From Gemmatimonadota bacterium (lineage in GTDB: Bacteria; Gemmatimonadota; Gemmatimonadetes; Gemmatimonadales; GWC2-71-9): a stretch of 47,406 bases of DNA. Position 1 is the stretch's first letter. Every line of letters begins with the position of its first letter. This document shows positions 42,289 to 47,406 of the stretch, one piece after another. The stretch lies in assembly GCA_003222035.1 (NCBI GenBank), contig QHUS01000075.1, positions 1 through 47,406 of the forward strand. Direction: 5' to 3'. The translations under genes and the position numbers were made by a program. The notes beneath the pieces are model-generated. The model searched no databases and had not been told where the DNA came from. It was given only the letters and a program-made list of their open reading frames with translations.

Positions 42289-42775
42289 GCTCACCTGACT
42301 TTCCCGCCTCGTAGGCCTGGACCAGCCGCCGGCGCGCGCGCGACAGCGTCGTGCCGATCGCACCGCGGGCCAGGCCGGTCTGGGCGGCGATCTCGTCGTA
42401 CGATAATCCCGAATCCCACAAGAGCAGCACCTCCCGATCCCGCGGGGAGAGCGCCGCGAGGGCGGCCCGGACGCGCGCTCGGTCGCTTTCGGCTTCGACG
42501 GCCGCCTCGGCGGCGAGCTCGGCGTCCCGGGGCTCGGCCGTGAGCAGCGTGAGATGACGTCGCTCTCGCGCCGCGCGTCTCGCATCGTCCCGCGCCATAT
42601 TTGCCGCCACGATGAAGAGCCACCCTCGCGCGTTCTCCGGTTTGTGCACCAGCGCCCGGGCGAACGCCTCCTGAGCGAGGTCCTCCGCGCGCTCGGCATC
42701 CCAGACCTTGCGGTACAGGAACCGCACGAGCGCGCGGTAAGTGGTGCGGTAGACGTCCGCGAGGTCTTCGGGCAT
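42272..42775 (-). CDS. ECF-family RNA polymerase sigma factor
   Basis: 167 residues from the ATG at 42773-42775. Region 2 is RALVRFLYRKVWDAERAEDL followed by AQEAFARAL. Region 4 is LSPRDREVLLLWDSGLSYDE, then IAAQTGLARGAIGTTLSRAR, a DNA-binding helix-turn-helix. Length and layout are those of an ECF sigma factor. It is followed by its overlapping anti-sigma gene. Its upstream spacer is occupied by heptamer element C (42783-42877), so its own promoter, if any, would have to lie within that hairpin; otherwise it is expressed by read-through from the VIT/vWA gene. Confidence 0.9.
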   Translation of the reverse strand: MPEDLADVYRTTYRALVRFLYRKVWDAERAEDLAQEAFARALVHKPENARGWLFIVAANMARDDARRAARERRHLTLLTAEPRDAELAAEAAVEAESDRARVRAALAALSPRDREVLLLWDSGLSYDEIAAQTGLARGAIGTTLSRARRRLVQAYEAGKSGEHVARG

Positions 42776-42782
42776 CGACGTC

Positions 42783-42877
42783 AACGCGGAACGCGGAAGT
42801 CGGAACGCGGAACAGCACCGTCTGGCTCCACGGATGTTCCCGTGCTGTTCCGCGTTCCGCGTTCCCACTTTCGCGTT
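42783..42877. repeat. Heptamer inverted-repeat element C (32-nt arms)
   Basis: Left arm 42783-42814 and right arm 42846-42877 match at about 26 of 32 positions, with a 31-nt loop whose ends (GCAC/GTGC) extend the stem. The arms start AACGCGG/AACGCGA and end AACA at the loop. It lies between minus-strand genes, 4 bp after the VIT/vWA stop and 7 bp before the sigma-factor start. Confidence 0.9.
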
Positions 42878-42881
42878 GGGC

Positions 42882-45089
42882 TCATTCCCGAAACTCCCTC
42901 ACGAGCCGCTCCAGGTCGCCGTCGGTCCATTGGGTCTTCCCGCTCGCCTCAATCTCGATACTGACCCGGCGCCCGGCCACCAGGACCGCCGGCTCGAGCG
43001 TGGCCGGTTGCGCCAGCTCGGGGAGCGCGCGCAGCAACGCGAAATACGCGTCGCTGAACGACGCCACCGCGACGACGCGCAGCGAGTCGCGGTGCGCGAT
43101 GTCGGTCCACACGCCGTCGCGCAGGGCGAACAGACGACCCCCGAGGCGTCGCGTGACCGTCGTTGCCCGCGCGCCGTCCAGCGCGGGGACGGGGGCGGCC
43201 GTGCGCGCCACTGCGTCGAGGCTCATGGAGCCCGCCAGCTTGTGCGCCGCCTCCGACCGCTCCACCGCGCCTGCCCCCGCCTGGTCGCGCGGCGGCATCT
43301 GCCTGAATTGCCTCAATTGATCTTCTCGCTGGGCCACAATGCCCGGCTCTTGCACCAGATACGACGTGTACTCGGTCAGTATGCCGTAGCGAAGCGCGAG
43401 CCGCTTGAGCTCGCTCACAAGCTCCTCGTTCGGACCGTGGAGGCGGATTTCGCGCGACAGGGTACCCGCCTTGCGAGCAGCCCAGAGCTGCGGGATGTAG
43501 TCCGCGCCGGACGGCGCGTCGGCAAACCGTGCGCTGGTCGAAAAGCGCTCCTCATGCCCGCCTCTCCGTCCCGTCACCGTCACTGACCGCTCCCCGCTCC
43601 CCGTTCCCGCTCCCCGGTAGCGCCCGAACAGCACGAGCTCGTCGCCCCCAAACAGGTCGGGGAGCCGCTGCGGCTGGACGTCGTACAAGTCCACGCCATC
43701 CGAGCGCAGCGCGAGATCGGTGAGCACGGGCGCGGCGATCTTGGCCGCGAGCGCGCCGACGGCCTGCTCGATGTCGCCGCCCGGCCGGATGTACTCGGTC
43801 ACGCCCCGGGCGCGCTCGGTCAGGCGGTCGAGCAAGTACGTGTTGACGTCATACCCGATTCCGAACGCGAAGACGCGGAACGCTCCCCGCCCACGCTCTG
43901 CCTGATCGGCGATGCGCTCGGGGTCGGTGTCTCCGACGGTCGCCATCCCGTCCGTGAGGAATACGACAACGCCGAGCGCGCCCTCGGCGGGCGGCTCCCC
44001 CAGCGCCTCCGTGAGCGCGCCGGCGATATTGGTCCCGCCACCGACGTCGAGGCGGCGGACCCATTCCTGGGCCGTCCGAACGTTGTCGCCCGACACTTCC
44101 GTCCAACCGGTCGCGTAGCGCTGCACCCCGCTCCCGAAGGCCACCACCCGCAGGCGATCGCCCGACCGGAGCGTGCCGATGAGCTGCACGAGGGCGGCCT
44201 TGGCCTGGTCGAGCTTCTCGCCCGACATCGAACCCGACACATCGACCACGGCGACGACATCACGGTGCACCACCGGCGCCTGCATGCCCGCTACTCCGGG
44301 CGCGAGCAGCAGCATGAAATACCCGTCTTCGCCGACGGGACGAGTCGTGACCACGGACATTCCCACGAGGTTGCGCGCCAGCGGGAGGAACAATTCGAAG
44401 TCTCCCCGTCCCCCTTGCGCGCTCGTGTCGGCGAGCGTGAGCTCGAGGCCATCGCCGCTGCGACTCGACGTGAAGCGGTGCGTCGGGGAGTAGGCGTCGC
44501 CGAACCGGGCAGCGCTATCGAGCTGGATACGGAAGCTCGAAGAGGCGGCGGCACCGGGCCCCGTTCCGGCCGTGTATCGCAGCCGCCACGCGTCGCCTAC
44601 GCGGTCGAGCATCTGCGTGTAGCGGAGCGTGATCTTCCGGGTTTCCCCGGGTCCGATCGGAAACACCCGCGCGCGCAGGATTCCGTGACCCGCGAGCTCG
44701 ATCAAGGCCGGGTCGCGCTTCCGGCGCACGATCTCCTCGTAGATGGCCCGCGCTTGGGCGGCGTCCATCGGCTCGCCCTTGAGCTCCCGGTCGCCCTGCC
44801 AGAGGGAGAAGTCGCTGAATACGGCTTCGCCGGGCAACGGGTACAGGTAGTTGCCCTCGCCGAGCATCGGGCCGTTGTTACGAAACCACTCTTCCACGGT
44901 GACGCGGGCGACGCGACCCGAAACAGCCACCTGGACTGCGCTGCGGACCTTGTCGATTCCGCCGCGCGGAGCCGAAGACAGGGGGACAGGCATGATCGGC
45001 TCGATCCAACCCTGCGCCGCGACAGCGGCAGGCGCGACGGGGAGGACGGCAGCCCAAACGATTCCGAGCAGGCGAGGTGCGGCCAGCAT
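42882..45089 (-). CDS. Secreted VIT and von Willebrand A domain protein
   Basis: 735 residues with a signal peptide (LLGIVWAAVLPVAPAAVAAQ). Residues about 45-180 are the VIT domain (VTVEEWFRNNGPMLGEGNYL, YPLPGEAVFSDFSLWQGDRE). Residues about 270-440 are a vWA domain with a complete metal-binding MIDAS motif (VVDVSGSMSGEKLDQAKAAL). The C-terminal third is unlike known domains. Such proteins bind other proteins or matrix at the cell surface; the bacterial ones are otherwise uncharacterised. It is upstream of the sigma/anti-sigma pair on the same strand. The insert RGAGTGSGERSVTVTGRRGG is encoded by a heptamer array at 43588-43614. Confidence 0.85.
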   Translation of the reverse strand: MLAAPRLLGIVWAAVLPVAPAAVAAQGWIEPIMPVPLSSAPRGGIDKVRSAVQVAVSGRVARVTVEEWFRNNGPMLGEGNYLYPLPGEAVFSDFSLWQGDRELKGEPMDAAQARAIYEEIVRRKRDPALIELAGHGILRARVFPIGPGETRKITLRYTQMLDRVGDAWRLRYTAGTGPGAAASSSFRIQLDSAARFGDAYSPTHRFTSSRSGDGLELTLADTSAQGGRGDFELFLPLARNLVGMSVVTTRPVGEDGYFMLLLAPGVAGMQAPVVHRDVVAVVDVSGSMSGEKLDQAKAALVQLIGTLRSGDRLRVVAFGSGVQRYATGWTEVSGDNVRTAQEWVRRLDVGGGTNIAGALTEALGEPPAEGALGVVVFLTDGMATVGDTDPERIADQAERGRGAFRVFAFGIGYDVNTYLLDRLTERARGVTEYIRPGGDIEQAVGALAAKIAAPVLTDLALRSDGVDLYDVQPQRLPDLFGGDELVLFGRYRGAGTGSGERSVTVTGRRGGHEERFSTSARFADAPSGADYIPQLWAARKAGTLSREIRLHGPNEELVSELKRLALRYGILTEYTSYLVQEPGIVAQREDQLRQFRQMPPRDQAGAGAVERSEAAHKLAGSMSLDAVARTAAPVPALDGARATTVTRRLGGRLFALRDGVWTDIAHRDSLRVVAVASFSDAYFALLRALPELAQPATLEPAVLVAGRRVSIEIEASGKTQWTDGDLERLVREFRE
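43588..43614. repeat. Heptamer array CGCTCCC inside the VIT/vWA gene
   Basis: CGCTCCC, CGCTCCC, CGTTCCC and CGCTCCC follow at steps of 7, 7 and 6 bp (GGGAGCG on the coding strand). They encode GAGTGSGERS, a low-complexity loop after the vWA domain. The 6-bp step is a single-base irregularity in the array. Confidence 0.7.
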
Positions 45090-45277
45090 GGCGATGCTTC
45101 CCGTAAGAGGACGTCATGAGAGACGCCCAGCGCTCCGCTGGTTGCACACGGCGTGTCCGGCGGGAGGGGTACGTCGTGGCGCGTGAAGGGGTTGCGGTGA
45201 AGACCGCGATATGCTCATCTTGGGTGCCGCCGACGCCACCTCGACGTCAGGTTACGGCGCCCTACTGGACGGAACCC

Positions 45278-45613
45278 GTGCCGCGCTACACTTATCGGCG
45301 CCTCACCAAGCTCCCGAGCAGCCTCGACGAGCTGCGCCGCCACACCGTGCTCAACCTCCCCGGCATGCTGCAAGGTCTGCGGTTCGAGCACACCGTCATG
45401 GCACCGGGCGGGACCGTGCCGGTGTCGGTCGAGGAAGAGACGGGGGTACTGGTCTTCACCCTCGCCGGTCGCGGCGTCATGGAGCTCGATGGCGACCGGA
45501 TCGAAGTCCACGCGAATGATCTCGTCCACATTCCTGCGGGCGTGCCGTACGGCATGCACACCCTCGGGGGAACGGACTGGGTATACGTCCTGCTGCAAGC
45601 GCCTGTGGGATGA
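45278..45613 (+). CDS. Small cupin-domain protein
   Basis: 111 residues from the GTG at 45278, the last start before the domain; the frame is open back to an ATG at 45116, so a longer protein is possible. RFEHTVMAPGGTVPVSVEEE, GVLVFTLAGRGVMELDGDRI and DLVHIPAGVPYGMHTLGGTD form the two cupin motifs. The metal ligands are reduced: the usual HxH of motif 1 is not seen, while His remains in motif 2 (PYGMH). It may be a sugar- or ligand-binding cupin rather than a dioxygenase. It is convergent with the sulfur-enzyme gene. Confidence 0.7.
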   Translation: MPRYTYRRLTKLPSSLDELRRHTVLNLPGMLQGLRFEHTVMAPGGTVPVSVEEETGVLVFTLAGRGVMELDGDRIEVHANDLVHIPAGVPYGMHTLGGTDWVYVLLQAPVG

Positions 45614-45626
45614 TGGGCGGCAGCCG

Positions 45627-46790
45627 TTAAGAGACCGCGCACGCGTTCGGCCCGAATTCCAACATCTCCGCATCTGCATCGGAGACTTCGGCGAGCCCTA
45701 GGTTCGCAAGCTTGATCGTCCTGTAGCTGTCGGGCGGTGGCGTGCTGTGTTCCCGCACCCACTCGAGAAACGCCTCTCGATCCTTCAGCGACATCGCCTC
45801 GTTCGTGGCGCCAATGACGTCGAACCGCGCGGCGACGCCGCGGTCTGCGCGCCGTTCGGTTTCGCTCGCGTAGTGGGCCGGCAGGACGAGAAGGTCCCCG
45901 GACCACTCGCCTCGCACCCGCTCCAGGCTGTTCCACAGCTGTGCCGCCCAGGCGTCGCGGTGTCCGCCCAAATCGGGGCGCCCCACCGAGTGCACGAACA
46001 GGAAATCGCCCGTCAGGGCGAACGACTTCTCCACAACGAGGGCAGTGCTGCCCAATGTGTGGCCCGGGACGTGAGCCGCCACGAGCGTTGCCCGGCCGAA
46101 CGCCAGCGTGTCGCCCTCGGTGAGGGGGTGGTACGTGAAGCGCCCTTGGGTGCCGTCGAAGGGCGAGCGCGCATCGTCAGGGTGCACGAAATAGGGGACC
46201 TGCCAGCGCGCGGCGGCGGCGCGCGCGCCGCTCAAGTAGTCCGCGTGCATGTGGGTGTCGATGACCGCCGCCGCGGTCGCGCCGAGGTGGTCGAGCAACG
46301 CCTCGTACGGCTCGAGGTGCCGACCGGGATCGACGACGACCGCGTCGCCGTCGCTCACCAACACGTACGATAACGCACCTTTCCCCACGCGGTCGATCTG
46401 AATGAGATGCTCGATCGCGGGAACGGGGGAGGGCCCGGGGAAGATGCGGCGCGGCAGGTAGACGGTTTCCCACGCTGCCATGCCGCCGGCCACCGAATAC
46501 GCCTCGAAGCCGCGCTCCCGCAGGAACCGGGTGGCCTTGGCGCTCGAGTTGCCGTGCCCGCAGATGACCGCCACCGGCGCGCGCGGGTCGAGGCCCAGGG
46601 ACTCGAGCGTGGGGAGCTGGTACAGGTGCGACGCTGCCAGCGCGCGAAAGTCGAGCGTTGCGCCGAGGGTGACCCGTCCTTGCGCCACGCGGTCCGCGGC
46701 ACGGATGTCGAGCACCTGCACGCGCTGCCCCTGGTCGAGGCGCTGCGCGAGGTCGGCAGCCGGGATGAGCGGGACTGGCGAGTCGGTCAT
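45627..46790 (-). CDS. Rhodanese / metallo-beta-lactamase fusion (persulfide dioxygenase-like)
   Basis: 387 residues from the ATG at 46788-46790. Residues about 1-115 are a rhodanese domain with the catalytic loop VICGHGNSSAKATR (Cys77) and VAGGMAAW. Residues about 125-350 are an ETHE1/Blh-type hydrolase: IDTHMHADYLSGARAAAARW (HxHxD, with Tyr in the usual last His position), AAHVPGHTLGSTALVV and LTGDFLFVHSVGRPDLGG. In relatives such fusions oxidise glutathione or protein persulfide and so remove sulfide. The rhodanese domain lies at the N-terminus, the reverse of many fusions. The tail AEMLEFGPNACAV is conserved-looking but unassigned. It is divergent from the cupredoxin gene. Confidence 0.85.
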   Translation of the reverse strand: MTDSPVPLIPAADLAQRLDQGQRVQVLDIRAADRVAQGRVTLGATLDFRALAASHLYQLPTLESLGLDPRAPVAVICGHGNSSAKATRFLRERGFEAYSVAGGMAAWETVYLPRRIFPGPSPVPAIEHLIQIDRVGKGALSYVLVSDGDAVVVDPGRHLEPYEALLDHLGATAAAVIDTHMHADYLSGARAAAARWQVPYFVHPDDARSPFDGTQGRFTYHPLTEGDTLAFGRATLVAAHVPGHTLGSTALVVEKSFALTGDFLFVHSVGRPDLGGHRDAWAAQLWNSLERVRGEWSGDLLVLPAHYASETERRADRGVAARFDVIGATNEAMSLKDREAFLEWVREHSTPPPDSYRTIKLANLGLAEVSDADAEMLEFGPNACAVS

Positions 46791-46874
46791 TCGCTGAGTG
46801 TCGTCGCGGTGGTGCAAAAACGCAACGGGCGCACGAGGCGCTGCGGACTCCCGTTTTGCAGGCGCCCGGGTATA

Positions 46875-46892
46875 TTGTGAACCCGTTCACAA
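46875..46892. promoter_or_regulatory. Perfect CRP/FNR-type palindrome upstream of the cupredoxin gene
   Basis: TTGTGAACCCGTTCACAA is an exact palindrome with a CC centre and contains TGTGA-N6-TCACA (46876-46891), the CRP-family consensus. It overlaps the end of TATATT (46871-46876), a possible -10 box, and lies 36 bp before the ATG. Being downstream of or on the -10, it would repress the cupredoxin gene or activate the divergent gene. Confidence 0.6.
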
Positions 46893-46927
46893 GCGTAGTC
46901 CTGTCATCGTTTCCGGAGGAGTCTGCA

Positions 46928-47404
46928 ATGCGGTTCACCCAGTTTTCGACTCTCGTCGCGTTCGCGGTAGTCGCCTGCGGCGGCGAGAAGAAGTCCGCGG
47001 CGTCGGAGGCCGAGGCGGCCACGCCGGCCAACACGCCCGCAGCCGCAGCCACCGCTGAGCCGGCAGGCGCCGTGGTCGAAGTGAAGATGACCGGCAATGG
47101 CACCAGCATGGCTGCCTTCGAGCCCGCCAAGCTCACCATCAAGACCGGCACGACCGTCCGCTTCATCAACGTATCCGGCGGTCCGCACGATGTCGCCTTC
47201 TACGGCGATTCGATTCCGAAGGGCGCGGCCGAAGCACTGAAGAAGGGGATGCCGAACCCGATGAGTGATCTGACAGGGCCGTTCGTCACACAGCCGAATG
47301 AGAAGTACGACGTCTCGTTCGCTGGCGCCCCAGCCGGGGTCTACAAGGGCTATTGCCTGCCGCACGTCGCGCTTGGGATGCATATCGCGATCACGGTCCA
47401 GTAA
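46928..47404 (+). CDS. Azurin/plastocyanin-like cupredoxin lipoprotein
   Basis: 158 residues from the ATG at 46928, with GGAGGAG at 46916-46922 as ribosome site. The leader FSTLVAFAVVAC ends in a lipobox. An alanine/glutamate/proline-rich linker of about 35 residues follows. The cupredoxin domain has VRFINVSGGPHDVAFYGDS (His ligand) and GYCLPHVALGMHIAITV (Cys, His and Met ligands), a full type I copper site. It is likely to be an electron carrier at the outer face of the inner membrane. The CRP-type site upstream suggests respiratory control. Confidence 0.87.
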   Translation: MRFTQFSTLVAFAVVACGGEKKSAASEAEAATPANTPAAAATAEPAGAVVEVKMTGNGTSMAAFEPAKLTIKTGTTVRFINVSGGPHDVAFYGDSIPKGAAEALKKGMPNPMSDLTGPFVTQPNEKYDVSFAGAPAGVYKGYCLPHVALGMHIAITVQ

Positions 47405-47406
47405 GC

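Noticed and set aside
1..47406. CRISPR array, insertion sequences, prophage, toxin-antitoxin or tRNA genes
   Set aside because: No direct repeats with regular unique spacers, no transposase or integrase motifs and no cloverleaf sequences were seen. The repeated structures are short inverted or tandem heptamers instead.

Overview
The window is GC-rich, very densely coding DNA. It suggests a free-living bacterium of the Gemmatimonadota type. That assignment is inference from the combination of an alternative complex III operon, a PQQ operon, cupredoxin lipoproteins, many GTG starts and ATGA/GTGA overlaps; no rRNA or marker gene is present to prove it. I see no tRNA, rRNA, CRISPR array, transposase or phage gene.

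Layout. 1-3051 (minus): the start of an ABC exporter coupled by ATGA to a large protein with a glycoside-hydrolase-like barrel followed by a family 2 glycosyltransferase. 3350-5728 (minus): a beta-propeller/phosphoesterase. 5788-16324: a carbohydrate block with a GH38 alpha-mannosidase, an alpha/beta hydrolase, a Dpp/Opp-type importer (two permeases and a divergent binding lipoprotein), a GHMP sugar kinase and a heparinase II/III-like lyase. 16452-18245: a TrmJ-type RNA methyltransferase and a damaged class III aminotransferase. 18297-21166: a histidine kinase and an NtrC-type regulator, followed directly by a palindrome and a sigma-54-like promoter in front of pqqA. 21307-26017: pqqABCDE translationally coupled to an ABC-2 transporter. 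26924-32911: a tightly coupled six-gene catabolic-looking operon (two amidohydrolases, the first frameshifted; a DapA-family lyase; a flavin oxidoreductase; a dihydroorotate-dehydrogenase-like protein; an OSBS/N-acylamino acid racemase). 33498-40736: actABCDEF (alternative complex III), followed by a small cupredoxin. 41221-45089 (minus): a VIT/vWA protein, an ECF sigma factor and its anti-sigma factor. 45278-47404: a cupin, a rhodanese/metallo-beta-lactamase sulfur enzyme and a second cupredoxin.

Working together. Alternative complex III would oxidise menaquinol and pass electrons to periplasmic carriers, for which the two cupredoxin lipoproteins are candidates. PQQ made by the pqq operon serves periplasmic dehydrogenases that feed the same chain. 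The kinase/NtrC pair probably controls the PQQ operon through sigma-54.

Most unusual structure. A family of heptanucleotide-repeat elements runs through the window. Three near-identical elements, each with two 32-nt inverted arms of AACGCGG-like heptamers ending in AACA, fill whole spacers between co-directional genes (8445-8545, 16336-16437, 42783-42877). Related heptamer arrays also lie in frame inside genes, above all four to five times in the heparinase-like gene. A second, different inverted element occupies the divergent spacer at 26795-26906.
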